This document shows, piece after piece, positions 44,302 through 56,174 of a DNA stretch of 64,000 bases (the stretch's first letter is position 1; each line of letters begins with the position of its first letter). A program made the translations under genes and the position numbers. The notes under the pieces are model-generated. The model saw only the letters and a list, made by a program, of their open reading frames with translations. It searched no databases and was not told the origin of the DNA. This DNA comes from Echinarachnius parma (lineage: Eukaryota > Echinodermata > Echinoidea > Clypeasteroida > Echinarachniidae): contig JBAMJV010001352.1 of assembly GCA_037951105.1 (NCBI GenBank), positions 213,030-277,029 on the forward strand, given 5' to 3'.

Positions 44302-45139
44302 CGGTTGAGAAAGAGAAGGGCGCTAAGCCCTAACGCGCGCGCCATATGTCATTCCGAGATAATCGCGTTTAAAGTTTTTTGCCTTTTTAAAAGTCACAAT
44401 TAACAGCTTTGTTTGATTTGTTAATTCTTTTTTATAAAGACAGTTTGGAGAATGTATACTTTTCTTATATCTATCAAAAAACTGGGACAAAATATACTAA
44501 AGTTTATTTGTTTAGAGCTAGTTGAAATCTTAGCGCCCTTATCATTTCAAGCATGTTGCTTGTAGTGCCACACTTTGCTTAAAATGAGAAGGGCGTTAAG
44601 TACTATAATTCGAGATATCCCGTAGTAGTTGCATAATTTTAATGATCTAAACATGGTAAACGATGTATTTTAACATTGTAGACACAATCAAATACAAATC
44701 CGAAGAAATCATTATTTTCTTAAACGATTTTAGTGCAGTTGTATTACTTAACGCCCACAGTTCGTATCCTTTCCACGCAACTGTTTTACGAATCACGCGC
44801 TTTTGCAGATTTTTATAAAAGTGATAAGGGCGCTAAATCTCCGCGCGCACCGGACCGGTTCAAACCGGTTTCTCATTTCGAGCAAACATGCGAGCTGCGC
44901 CTATTTTGTGCATGCGCTCAGGCACCGAGCGCGCTTAACGCCCTTCTCATTCTCAACAAAATCGCCGAGAGCCGTTAACGCCCTTTGATTATTGGTCTAT
45001 ATCTCAGTAATGAAAACGAATTATCGTTTGAAAATTTGGTACGAGGTACAGGACATTGTAAGCTACAAGATGGTATACATAACATAATTTCTAAAATGTC
45101 ACTAAAAATTCCACCTAGCGCCCTTATCTTTCTCAACCG
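44302..45139. mobile_element. Element with CGGTTGAGAAAGAGAAGGGC ends
   Basis: Left CGGTTGAGAAAGAGAAGGGC, right GCCCTTATCTTTCTCAACCG. The motif AAGGGCGCTAA, or its inverse, recurs at least six times inside. No target duplication or transposase was identified. Confidence 0.7.
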
Positions 45140-45239
45140 ATTTATATGAGGATAATAGTCAGGTTCACTATGTAAAGTTGTAAACTTTTTGGGGGGATTT
45201 GTAAACCTATACATTTTTGGAATCTGAAGAAAACCAAGG

Positions 45240-45720
45240 ATTACAATTTGCCGGAAGCATGTATGGCGGCCATCTTGGATTTTCAAAATGGCCGCCATAA
45301 CAATAGGTGTTTCTCAATACCTCAGCTTCCATGTGGCCTAGAGTCATGATTTCAACGGCTAAACATACATTTTCAGGGACGAGGAGGCCAGTGGTACAAT
45401 GTCGATTAAGTCAAACATAACCACAAAGCGGCCATCTTGGATTTTCAAAATGGCCGCCTAGGAAATCAGTATTTTTCAATATCTCAGCATCCAAGTGGCT
45501 TAAAGTCATGATTTTAACGGATAAACATACATTTTCAGGGATGAGGAAGCCAGTGGTACAATGTAAAATAATCTAAGCGTTAACAAAAATCGGCCATCCT
45601 GGATTTCAAAATGGCCGCCTTGAAAATAGGTGTTTCTCAATATTTCAGCATCCAAGTGGCTTAATGTCATGATTTTAACGGCTAAACATACATTTTCAAG
45701 GATGACGAAGCCAGTGGTTT
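45240..45720. repeat. Left array of GGCCATCTTGGATTTTCAAA units
   Basis: Three units of about 185 bp with GGCGGCCATCTTGG, AAAATGGCCGCC, CTCAATATCTCAGCATCCAA and AAACATACATTTTCAGGGA. The inverse array is at 48090-48800. Confidence 0.85.
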
Positions 45721-45799
45721 GAAGTTAAGTAAGCTGACCATAATCATATAGCAGATTGTAATGTTCATTTTATTATAATAGATGTTCTGAATGGTTCAG

Positions 45800-46740
45800 A
45801 ACTTCAATGTGTAGCAAGTAATATCTCTAGCATGTCCAGATAGCTTCTTGGACAGCTTTATATCAGAGTCTTTACATTTCATAATCATCATCCTCATCAC
45901 TGTCACTGGTCGGCAACTCGTCATTCCTAGAGTCCTCGTCATTCTGGCACTGAGTGCTACTCTGGCAGAGGTATGTGCATGATACATTATTGGACCTACA
46001 AGAGCATCAATATAATTAGCGCGAACAAGTGCTAAGTACTGCGAAGAAGTGCGAAGCTGCTGTGTCCTTGTAGTAGCCATGCTGCAGCGGATCCAGGAAC
46101 CGGTGTAGAGCAATGCCTGCCTGACCCCATAATGTGGCATGGATCTGGACTCGGTGGATGTGCTGCTTGAGAGGCATATTGCTGATTTATCCGCCCGTTT
46201 TGAGGGAGATTTGCAGCCAGGTTGCCTATGCGAGAGAACCGTCCTGTGTTGTCTTCCCACTCTGGAAGCCATTTCTCAGCAGAAGGTCATAGTGTGCTAT
46301 GACCAACTCTGCATCAGGTGGGTTACTCTTTGATGCCAGCACGGCATTGTGTATGAGCAGTGTATCCGCCTCTTCATGATTGTTGCCTCGATTTTCAGCT
46401 CGCTGTTGCTCTTAGTACGTCCTGTGGCAGATGCGATAATCAGCGTTGACAAGCCGTGGTTGTACTCCAGTGTTTTTGCTGCCAGATACTCAGTTAGTTC
46501 AGCCTTTGTTTTGAAATGGGAACGGAACAGGCTCATTGGGATGTGATCGTGATTGATGTTGGTGTCATCTCTGATCTGATAATGGATTCGATTATTCCCT
46601 TGTCTCTTTTTCTTGCTTGTGGTACTCTTCAGGAAATCAGCCTTGTATGTATCAAACACCAGAATGATATAATCAAAGTCTCTTGCGAGAAACATCAGTC
46701 TGGTATTGAAGCATTCACTGAGGTATTTGACTGTCACAAC
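45800..46740 (-). pseudogene. Decayed TE-type nuclease-like gene, copy 1
   Basis: Minus strand. YIILVFDTYKADFLKS leads to NRIHYQIRDDTNI, then HIPMSLFRSH, ELTEYLAAKTLEY and ASATGRTKSNSE. After a frameshift the bases still encode NNHEEADTLLIH. The end (near 45890) spells LPTSDSDEDDDYEM in another frame. The family is a large invertebrate-expanded group of uncharacterised proteins often found with transposons. Copy 2 keeps motifs reminiscent of PIN/FEN-like nucleases. Several frameshifts show that this copy is dead. Confidence 0.6.
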
Positions 46741-46749
46741 TAGACTGAT

Positions 46750-47940
46750 GTCTATGATGAGATCATTCTGATGTATGACACATACAAGCCTGATTCCCTG
46801 AAGAATACCACAACGGAAAAAACGGAGACAAGGAGAGATTCCGATCCAATATCAGATCAGAGATGACACTAGCATCAATCACATTCCAATGAGCCGTTTC
46901 CTTTCCCACGACAAAACGAAGACTGATCTGACTGCGTATCTGGCAGCAAAAACACTGCAACATGACCAGGGCTCGTCAAAGCTGGAAATTGCATCTGCCG
47001 CAGGACATACTAGGAGCAACAGCGAGATGCAAATCGAGGACAATAATCACGGAGAGGCGGACACACTGCTAATCCACAATGCAGAGCTGGCATCAAAGAT
47101 CGGAATTTAACCTACCTGATGCAGAATTGGTGGTCTTCTACCCATACACTGATGTTCTGGTGCTGGTCATAGCACCAACTTTTTGCCGAGAAACACTTCC
47201 ATGTCGATGGCTTCCGGAATGGTCCAAGTGCAGCCAATATAGACAGCTCTAGGTCGAGAAAAGCAAAGACTTTGCTAGCCTTCCACGCACCCACACGGGC
47301 AGACAACACAGGACGGTTCTCTTTCATAGGCAAGGGAACCAAGCTGCAAGTCTACCTCCAAACATGCGGAGAAGTCATCAATGCACTGCAGATGCTTTCA
47401 GATGCCGCTGAAGTCACTTCAGAGCGGCTGTCATCACTGGCTACATTCGTCTGTGCTGCATAAGCACTAAATGCTTAAGGGCATCCAGATTGCATCCCTG
47501 AGTTGCGATTGTAACTTTTCTTTAAGCATATGGCTGAAAGTGACAAGCTGCCATCCACCCTTGGTGTTCCAAGCAGCACATTCACTGAGTCCAGATCCAG
47601 GCCACACTACATGAAAGCATTGTTCAGCAAAGTTCCTGGATCCACTGCAGCATGGCTTCTAAGGACACAGCAGCTGCTCAGGTAAAGCCAATCACAACTA
47701 AGGTCCTCCCAGACTTCAAGGCCATCATCGAGATGGTGAGATGCCAGTGCAGAGAAGATTGTTCAACATATTGATCCTATTGTAGGACCAATAACTTACC
47801 ATGCATATAACTCTGTCAGTACAGCATGCACTCAGAGGTAGAATGACAAGGACTTAAGGAATGACATGTTGCCGACCAGTGACAGTGATGATGATGATGA
47901 TTATGACATGCAAATATTCTGCTATAAGATTGTCCAAAAA
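46750..47940 (+). pseudogene. Decayed TE-type nuclease-like gene, copy 2
   Basis: Plus strand, the inverted partner of copy 1. MYDTYKPDSLKNTT near 46772, MSRFLSHDKTKTDLTAYLAA at 46889, SAAGHTRSNSE, then NNHGEADTLLIHNAELAS to 47110. In a new frame come DAELVVFYPYTDVLVLVIAP (about 47118) and AFHAPTRADNTGRFSFIGKG (47275). DTDVLVL-type acids followed by G-x-D-N-T-G-R-F-G-x-G-K recall a PIN/FEN-like nuclease core, with YTDVLVL replacing DTDVLVL here. It ends near LPTSDSDDDDDYDM (about 47871). At least three frame changes and stops. Confidence 0.6.
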
Positions 47941-48089
47941 GCCGCCTAGACATGATAAATGTATGACTTGCTACACATAGAAGTTCTGAGCCATTAATAA
48001 CATTCCTTATAACAGAATGAACAAGATAATCTAGTGCTATACTGGTTATGTTAAGCTTATTTTACTTTATACTATTGGCTTCCTCATCC

Positions 48090-48800
48090 CTGAAAATGTA
48101 TGTTTAGCAATTAAAATCATGACTCTAAGACTCTTGGATGCTGAGATATTGAGAAACACAGGTTTTCAAAGCGGCCATTTTGAAAATCCAAGATGGCCAC
48201 TTTGTGGTTATGTTTAGCTCATTTTACATTGTACCACTGGCTTCCTCATCCCAGAAAATGTATGTTTAGCCATTAAAATCATGACTCTAAGCCACTTGGA
48301 TGCTGAGATATTGAAAAACGCTGATTTTCATGGCGGCCATTTTGAAAATCCAAGATGGCCGCTTTGTGGTTATGTTTATCTTACTTTACATTATACCACT
48401 GTCTTCCCCATCTCTGAAAATATATGGTTTTCAAAGCGGTCATTTTGAAAATCCAAGATGGCCACTTTGTGGTTATGTTTAGCTCATTTTACATTGTACC
48501 ACTGGCTTCCTCATCCCGGAAAATGTATGTAAGCCATTAAAATCATGACTCTAAGCCACTTGGATGCTGAGATATTGAAAAACGCTGATTTTCATGGCGG
48601 CCATTTTGAAAATCCAAGATGGCCGCTTTGTGGTTATGTTTATCTTACTTTACATTATACCACTGTCTTCCCCATCTCTGAAAATATATGTTTAGCCGTT
48701 AAAATCATGACTCTAGGCCGCCTGGAAGCTGAAATATTGAGAAACACCAATTGTTAAGCGGCCATTTTGAAAATCCAAGATGGCCGCCATGCATGCTTCC
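48090..48800. repeat. Right array of AAGATGGCCGC units
   Basis: Four units of about 180 bp, two of them nearly identical (around 48230-48420 and 48480-48680), with TCCAAGATGGCCGCTTTGTG and TGGATGCTGAGATATTGAAA. Confidence 0.9.
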
Positions 48801-48924
48801 GGCAAATTGTAAACATTGGTTTTCTGATTCCTTATACTATACAGATTCCAAAAATGTATACGTTTGCAAATTCCCATAAAAAGTTCACGAAGCCTAAAAT
48901 TTGGACATAGCGAACCTGACTATA

Positions 48925-49480
48925 AATGTAAAGATAAAGGTCAGCGATATCGGACAAAGACAGAAGATATGAAATAGAAGTATAACACTTCAAAATAGAA
49001 ATGTAAAATCATGCGATTTTAATGACATTTGAACACCCAGGTTAATATTTGGATTGCGGGTAAACTCCTCCATTCGAATGTGAACAAAAGGGATACGTTC
49101 GATGAAGGCTCTGTTTTGTTCTGTTTGTTCTGCTTATCGTTACTTATCTATTGCTTATCTATTCATCCCCATGGGGTTTTCCTGTCTGTCGTATAAACAA
49201 ATATTTTATTGATTCTTACATTTGTATAGCGCCTAATATGATTGATGATCGGCTCTAAGCGCTTTTTGAGTCGTTTACTCCCTCATTTATACAAGTCTTT
49301 GCTCCCACGGTATGTGTTTTGAGATTTTATGTTTGATAGTAGGATTGCAAACTATTGATTTAGGTGGATTTAGCGTTTTTCTAATATTTTGTTTAGGGGG
49401 GCACAACTTTCTCCGCTTTTCCAAAATGGCCCTTTTATGTTGTTCATTGTTTTGTGAAAATTAATGGGGCATATGCTCCC
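48925..49480. other. Intergenic DNA, no gene
   Basis: Short repeats only (GCTTATCGTTACTTATC and TTGCTTATCTATTC near 49130-49165). Confidence 0.4.
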
Positions 49481-49537
49481 CTCCGCCCCCCCCCCCCCCC
49501 CCCCCCACCCCTCCCCCGCCCGTAGCTACGCCACTGG
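49481..49537. mobile_element. End of a homopolymer-type hAT-like element
   Basis: A C run followed by CCCGTAGCTACGCCACTGG, the inverse of the CAGTGGCGTAGCTACGGG end. The other end was not found with certainty; it may lie near GGGGGGCACAAC at 49396. Confidence 0.55.
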
Positions 49538-50640
49538 TCATTGCAGGCCCATTGCATAAGATGAAACACAAAACTAATCATATATGCGAAGCTGGCTTAG
49601 TCTAAGTTTGGTTTTGCTTATATTTTTCTTCTACATTTCTTTACAGGGAAATCAAATTTATCAATGAATGAAGAGGAATCACTAACCATAAATAATTGAG
49701 CGGTGCGCTTGGCAGTCTCTTCAGTCTATATTTATGTAAGTAAGTCTTGGAATCTTTTGGACAGAAATTTTGAAATAATTGGTCAGCATTACGATTTGAA
49801 ATCTTTCTTAAAGTTTTGTTTTCAAGCGATAACAATAACACCAAAAACATAAAAACGTACACTCGTGGGGGGTTAATTGTCGAGATTATGTTTTGATGAA
49901 ACTTCAGTTATGTTGTAACGTGTTACATATTAGATAGTTTATACTAGCTAGATAATCCACCCTTTTCATTGGGGTAATGTTAGTATATCATAATGATACT
50001 CTTCTTTAAATAATCTTTTTGATTATTTGGTTCATTATAATTACATGATGATGAGTAATTTTAAAACACTGTATTATATAAAGCACGGGCGTGGTTCCAC
50101 CATACGGATTCTTTTTCGTTTTGCAGATATTATCCCGTTTTTTAAATGACTTTTTGAAAAAGTCAATCCCGTTTTGTTTCCTTGATTCAAATTTTTGTTT
50201 TGTTTAGTGCATTTGAATGGAAGCTAAACGTCGTAAATACACTTGCGCATCTTTTTTAAAACCTGTGAAATATAAGCAAATGGGCTTAATGTTTATATTA
50301 ATTGTAAATATTAGCTACATATATCCTGCATCGATATTCTCGAACACATACAAGGTACGTATGATGGTCAATCAGTACATCTTTATTATTGGCAGTGTAA
50401 TCAGTGTACCTTTAAAAATGTATCCTTTGTATTTTAAAATGTGTCTGCATTAGATAACAAAGAATGCTTCTGAACCGTTAATAGCACTAAATATGGATAA
50501 TTTCACTTATACTGAACTGAGTGGTAAGGCTTAAAAATAGCTCGGCTCAATCTAAATAGCTTGCTTGCACACATTTATAAATAATTTGTCACGATATGCA
50601 CTGATTTAATCTAATTTAAATTCTTCTTTTTATGGGAACG
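49538..50640. other. AT-rich intergenic DNA
   Basis: No gene recognised. Open frames at 49641-49862 and 50217-50453 lack protein features. Confidence 0.4.
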
Positions 50641-51200
50641 AACCTTGAAATCTCGTTTTACTCTTTGATGTGAATGGATAGAAAACGACATGGCGGAGGA
50701 TTCGCTGTATATATTCATAAAACTATTTACTTATATTATTGTAAAAAATTGAAAATGAGTGTTTGAATGGACGAGAGGGTATTATTGATACATCTATTAC
50801 ATTGAAACACTCTAAATCATTTATATAATTCTTGGTATAGACCTCCATCCACAGGAATTTGAATATTGGATTTTAAATATATTTGTTGATAGTTTCGCAT
50901 GTGAAACTATTTTAGTTGGTGATATCATTAACTCAACCCTTGTCAAACATTAGTATGAAATGTTTGAATTTAAATTCAAATTGCATGAATGCTCTCAAAC
51001 AGTTGGACGTCAATGAACCAGTATAAATGACTATTCAATTCACAGATTCACAACCCTCATTGATAATTTTTAATAATAATAAGAAAGTAATCAAAAGTGG
51101 TGTTTTACACGATAGTTTGATGAGCGATCATTCCTTAAAGTATTTGCTCTGGATATCAAAGATTTCTATACCCCTAGAATAATAACATTTAGATGTATGG
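50640..51200 (+). pseudogene. LINE endonuclease fragment, heavily decayed
   Basis: GGGFAVYIHKTIYLYY near 50690 and YRPPSTGI near 50840 match the APE-type endonuclease of CR1/L2-like LINEs. A metal-site region follows near 50900 (LVGDIN-like). Many frameshifts. Confidence 0.6.
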
Positions 51201-51483
51201 ATAGTTTGAATGTTGAATAAATTAAATTTCAATTCAATTACCATTTATTCGGTATTCATAAAATATAATAATGTACATACCATAATGGTGAGTCCTAAAA
51301 ATATCCATGTACATATGCCGGGGTTGCTATAAAGTAGAAACTTGCATATTAGCAGCCCCTAAAACTAAAAACTAAAACAACACATCAAATAACTTACATT
51401 CTAACTAAAACAACTAAACTATAACTAAAAGCGTCTATACACACTGTACACAAAGAAAGAGAAATATCATTTGGGCCATTCTT

Positions 51484-51911
51484 GGTCACGTGTGTGACCT
51501 AAAATAGGAATTTCTTTGAAATAGGATGCTTATATTTTAGTAAGTGTAGGAGGTATGATGATGTGAACTTCATAATTATAACTTGCATATGTTGAAGTCT
51601 TTCAAGTGTAACACAAAATATTTTATTAGGATTACGTTACCCAAGGACAGAGGTCAAATGGCATTGGTCACGTGTGTGACTTTGCACGGGAGCATTTTTG
51701 AAGAAAACAAATTAAACTCATTAAACTCGAAATCCTGTGAGATATGAAAAGCTTAAGTGTTCATATTAGTATCAGACAACTTATATTTATTTGTTAGTAA
51801 GAAAATGGTAAAAAATATAAATTATCTTAAACAGTTGTTTTGTAATGTATGTTATTATGTGGGGATGTCTGGGTCACGTGGGTGACATTTTGTGGTGGTC
51901 ACGTGTGTGAC
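51484..51911. repeat. Four GGTCACGTGTGTGAC motifs
   Basis: At 51484-51498, 51666-51680, 51872-51886 (GGTCACGTGGGTGAC) and 51897-51911. Each contains the GTCACGTG E-box and is almost palindromic. Surrounding sequence is not clearly repeated. Confidence 0.9.
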
Positions 51912-52324
51912 ATGTACAATGTGAATGGAAATGGGAATTTTACCAATATTAGATTTAGATAGTAACATGAAGTTAAATTGTCACAAAGTTAGTATCAACA
52001 TGTACAGGAGAGAGGAATAAGCTAGCTTGATTATTTTTTTAGTTATGATTTTTATTTCAATATTGAAATATGTAAATTTATGCAAATGAGTAAGACATTT
52101 TCAAAATTCAATATAAAACACATATCTCATAAAACCTTGAACATTGATCTTTCCAATAATGGAATAAAACTACTGACAAAACAAACTTCATTTTTTCCAA
52201 AAAAGTTTCACTTTTCCAAAAATGGCCTATTTGAGTTTGTATATAAAATATAATCCTTATTTTTTACAATGCTGATTGTGTGGATTCAGTAAGTTTCGAG
52301 CATCGCTTGTTTATGTATTTTTGT

Positions 52325-52522
52325 TTAAAGGTTGTAGCTCTTTTCACCCTTTAATAAATTGTTTAGTGAGTTCCACATTACAACTCCTTGAAATATAATT
52401 GATTTATGTTTCATAAAAGCAGAACGGAATCTTGGTAAGTAGAAATCATCTCTATTCCGGGTATTTAGTAAGTGTATTTCAGAATTTAAACAAAAGTGAT
52501 CATTAAAAATGGGTGGTAACAT
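52325..52522 (-). pseudogene. LINE ORF2 C-terminal fragment, minus strand
   Basis: EIHLLNTRNRDDFYLPRFRS followed by SIIFQGVVMWNSLNN matches the C-terminal region of jockey/CR1-type RT proteins (NTR..FxLP, SI.Y.G..xWNSLP). Here MWNSLNN replaces the usual WNSLP. Confidence 0.75.
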
Positions 52523-52535
52523 TGCACCTAACCAG

Positions 52536-52565
52536 GCGCCGTGCGAAGCATGGCGCCTGGCAGAC
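52536..52565. repeat. Hairpin CCAGGCGCC / GGCGCCTGG
   Basis: Inverted copies of CCAGGCGCC flank GTGCGAAGCAT. Isolated in AT-rich DNA and perhaps the edge of an element. Confidence 0.5.
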
Positions 52566-52814
52566 TTGCATTCAAAAGCCTTGACGTTCCCTGGTAGGAT
52601 GATACAAATCCCCCAAAATGAACAAATGATAATTGTACTTACCTAATTTCTAATTTTTGGACTTCTAGTAGACAGTTTTCTACCTCCGAAATACATGATT
52701 CGATTAATAAATACCCCAATTTCGCAAAAAGACGATCGCACGAGCGCGATCTGCGACCACGACACTGTAGCAGCACGATTTGTCGCAAAAGGGCTAAATT
52801 TTGCGGGAAATACA

Positions 52815-54010
52815 CAGATGCAGGGCCTGTATTCCATAAACACATTTAAGCAATAAATCTTGCTTATTATAAGCCAAAATGATCAGATCTAAAAGAAATG
52901 CTTAGATCTAAGCATTTTTGCTTAAATCTCCCCGTGAGCAAATTTGCTTAAATTTTAGACGTACATTTCGGTGGCTATTTTGCTAAGATTTTTTGCTTAT
53001 TATAAGCAAATTTGCTTAACTCGTTTTAAGCTAAATTGCTTAAACAAGCTTTAGTATTTCATAAACATATCAGCGTAAGATTTTTGTCTTAAATCTAAGC
53101 CACCTATATAGCTTGCTTATCTCTGTAAGCTTGAGGCTTGGCCATGTTGCATACGTAAATTATATAACTGTGACATGTAGTATTCATCAATATACCGTAT
53201 GATTTGAAAATGAACCTAATTAATTATTTGAAATATGGATACAAATTACAAGGGACACCTAAAACAAATGGTAAGTCTCTCTTGAACTAATATGTAAACT
53301 AAACCTAACACAAAAAGTAAGTCACCCCTGAACCAATAGCAGCCCGGTAATAAAATCACTACAGCTAGCCATCTCAACGTGTACTGCTAGGCGAGCATCG
53401 CGGGCCGCCCCGGGCCCGCAGGCGCTGGCGATCGGGGTGGCTAGCTAGGGCTAAGCGGGCACAGTATCGGTAGTTGGCTGAAGCGGCTTGTGCCGAAAGG
53501 GTGGGTAGCGTCGCATCGTGTCGTGACTGGAAAGCAACCATTCGTCCAAAGCCCCCCCCCCCCCCCCCCACGTTTTGCCGAAAGGGTGCGTTGGGAGCGT
53601 TAGGGCGCGTTAGTTCAGATAACGCTACCAAATGGCACATACGGGGAAGGGGGGGGTGCTTATTTCGAATGTACACGTTTAGAGAGTCCCTGCCAACCGC
53701 GCGTGCGCCTATAGGACCACCTAAGATTGCATTTTGTTGCACGGCAGCTAGCTCGTTGTTGCGATTCATATTCGCAAATATACGGCAGGGCCTGTATTCT
53801 ATAATCTTTTAAGAAAATTTGCTTATAATAAGCAAGTTGACTAAGAAAAATTGCTTACGTAAGCTGATGCCATAAGCCGTATTCCATAAACTTTTAAGAA
53901 CATTTTCTTACAGTATAAAGCAAGTTGCCTTAGCAGTTTTGTTTATGTAAGAAAACGTACTTGTTGTACTTAGCCGTATTCTATTTAAATGATTTTGTCT
54001 TGGCTTACAA
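52815..54010. repeat. Cluster of GTATTCCATAAAC / TTGCTTATAATAAGC repeats
   Basis: CAGGGCCTGTATTCCATAAAC at about 52820 recurs as CAGGGCCTGTATTCTATAAT at 53787 and GCCGTATTCCATAAAC at 53876. TTGCTTATTATAAGC and relatives occur many times in both directions. A GC-rich insert (53380-53780) with a C run (about 53552-53569) separates two blocks. Probably nested MITEs. Confidence 0.6.
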
Positions 54011-54131
54011 AATAAGCACAAATTCTTACTTTTGATGACGTCGCCGCTCGACGCTCGACTCTCGACGACAAAACTTTTCACTGTTTGTGCGAAGGAATTC
54101 CTATAGAGATTGCGTGTTTAAGAATGTATCG

Positions 54132-54343
54132 CCCCAGCTAGCCACCTGACGTTGGGCCGATGTCGGAATTTGGTTGCCGGATGTTGGGCCATTGTCGGAA
54201 AATGACGTTATGCCAATATATCACAAAAATGACGTCGTGACGATGTTGGGCTGGCGGACATTTTAACCTCGAGCCAACGGCAATATGCCGACATCCGGCA
54301 ACCAAATTCCGACATCGGCCCAACGTCAGGTGGCTAGCTGGGG
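54132..54343. mobile_element. Near-complete palindromic MITE, CCCCAGCTAGCCAC ends
   Basis: Starts CCCCAGCTAGCCACCTGACG and ends CGTCAGGTGGCTAGCTGGGG. The inverse match covers about 55 bases (GTTGGGCCGATGTCGGAATT, GGTTGCCGGATGTTGG). A truncated copy is at 17190-17355. Confidence 0.9.
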
Positions 54344-54541
54344 CAGCGCAAACAAAATATGTGAGCAATATCGTTTATGAATAATAAGAAAAGTAATGGA
54401 CCCAGAATATAGTCATAAAGAACCAACCTTCGTAATCAACCATTTACTCCACGAGCCCTAACTATTTATGCTGATGTGAAATTATGACAAAATACGCATA
54501 TGGTATAGGAACAACACGTGTAAAAGATCGTTACTCACCAG

Positions 54542-54910
54542 CAGTGGCGTACCCAGGATTTTTTAAAGGGGGGGGGGGGGTTATTTTGTAAAAAATCCAA
54601 GCCGAGACCAAGTACCTTCAAAGTTGAAAACCCCTCTCAGTGGGGGGGGGGGGGGGGGGGGGGGGTGTCCGTCAAAAAAATTGGAAGCCGAGTCCAAGTA
54701 CTTTGAAAATTGTCGAGCCCGATACCGGTTTCTTCGAACAATTTTGGGACCGACACCGGGTTTTAGTCGGTCGAGACCAGGATTTAGTCGGTCGAGACCA
54801 GGTTTTAGACGGTCGAGACCGGCTAAAATTTGAAAAGGGGGGTGGGGGTTCAAACTTTCAAAATCAGCCATTTCAGGGTCAAAGGGGGGGGGGGGGGGGG
54901 GTGGAAGCAC
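54542..54910. mobile_element. Homopolymer-rich hAT-like element, copy C (3' truncated)
   Basis: Begins CAGTGGCGTACCCAGGATTT. G runs and GGTCGAGACCAGG tandem units as in copies A and B. The right terminus is missing. Confidence 0.75.
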
Positions 54911-56170
54911 CGACAAATACTGCAATTCTGTACGATTTCAAACATTGTACAGGGTTCCCCAACAAATGTAATTCATGTTTTAGGACTTTAGTCAAGAAAT
55001 GCTCGGAAATTATGACCTATTGTTTCTTCCCATTATTAACAAAACCTTCAGTTTGTTAATGTTATATCATAAGTATGCCGCCATCACTTTGCAATTCATG
55101 AAAATAGTGTATTTAGTATCGGTAATTTCACTGTAAGTACAATAAATCCATCATCATGATCATGTAAAGTGCACTTTCTACACCCCCACTGAACATTCCA
55201 GCAAGATGCGCATTATGCGCGCACATGAAGTCTGAAGGTACCTAATTCTTTACCTTCTAGTACCCACTTTAACTCGTGGGCGGAGGGTTGCAACTGTGCA
55301 ATGCCTTACTGAATTACACATGCTCGGAATCTACCTGACTTATTGTAAAGTATACTGTACATTCACATGCAATATTCGAATGGGAGGCGCACGTCCTTAC
55401 AGTTGGACTAACCATATCTGGATGATTATGTTTTTAATATGATTACGTTAGATGATACATTATTTCGGTATAATGATTGGGAACAACACATTAGCTGGAC
55501 TACATGTTAATTCGTTTCAGGTTTCGAAGGAAATTTTGAATAAGCTATTCTGTTGATCGTAAAGTAACTTTTTGTACCACCGTGTACATTTGTAACCACA
55601 GTAACAACAACAATATAAATACAGTAAGTCATATATCTGGCAACTACAAGCCGCATTATGCACACTCATTTTCACGTGAACATGAAGGAAATCAAATCCC
55701 GTGTGAAATGACACCCTTTACCTGCTAATTTTAAGATTTATTAATAAATCATCGGTGAATTGGTATATTTTTGCCTAAATCGGCTCTTGTTACCATGGTT
55801 ACACAAATACAGGGTAGTGCACAACAAATACAAATTTGGCCTGCTGCTAGCCATCTAGGATTTTGTAAGGCTTTTTTTCGGCGCTGTACACATTGGTTAA
55901 GCAATTGAGTTTGTTTTGTTTCAATACTAAGTCAGCCAATTTGTATAGACCTATGGTCTCCAGATAATATGATATGAAGGATGCGTGCCTTGCGATCAAG
56001 ATGTTGTTTGAATCTACATAGGCTATGCACATGTGTCCCGCATATTGTGTACTTCAGTAAGACGTTTAATCAAGATAATTAACATGATCTTGAAAATGCT
56101 CTAAAAACATCATGGGCACCCAGTATGATTCGAATTCGCATCTGACTTGAATGCTCCATAGGAAGTGGAA
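54911..56170. other. Intergenic DNA, no gene
   Basis: No exon or element recognised. Confidence 0.4.
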
Positions 56171-56174
56171 TTAA

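Larger units (their letters stand above)
45154..48924. mobile_element. Foldback element with inverted decayed gene copies
   Basis: Ends ATAGTCAGGTTCACTATGT and ACATAGCGAACCTGACTAT (inverse). Next inside, both arms have CAATTTGCCGGAAGCATG and tandem units around GGCGGCCATTTTGAAAATCC. The middle holds two copies of one gene facing apart from a centre near 46745. The arms are diverged, so this is an old element. Confidence 0.75.

Noticed and set aside
45975..46272. The 158-codon minus-strand frame as an intact gene
   Set aside because: It is an out-of-frame reading of the decayed gene; the true motifs lie in other frames and match the plus-strand copy.
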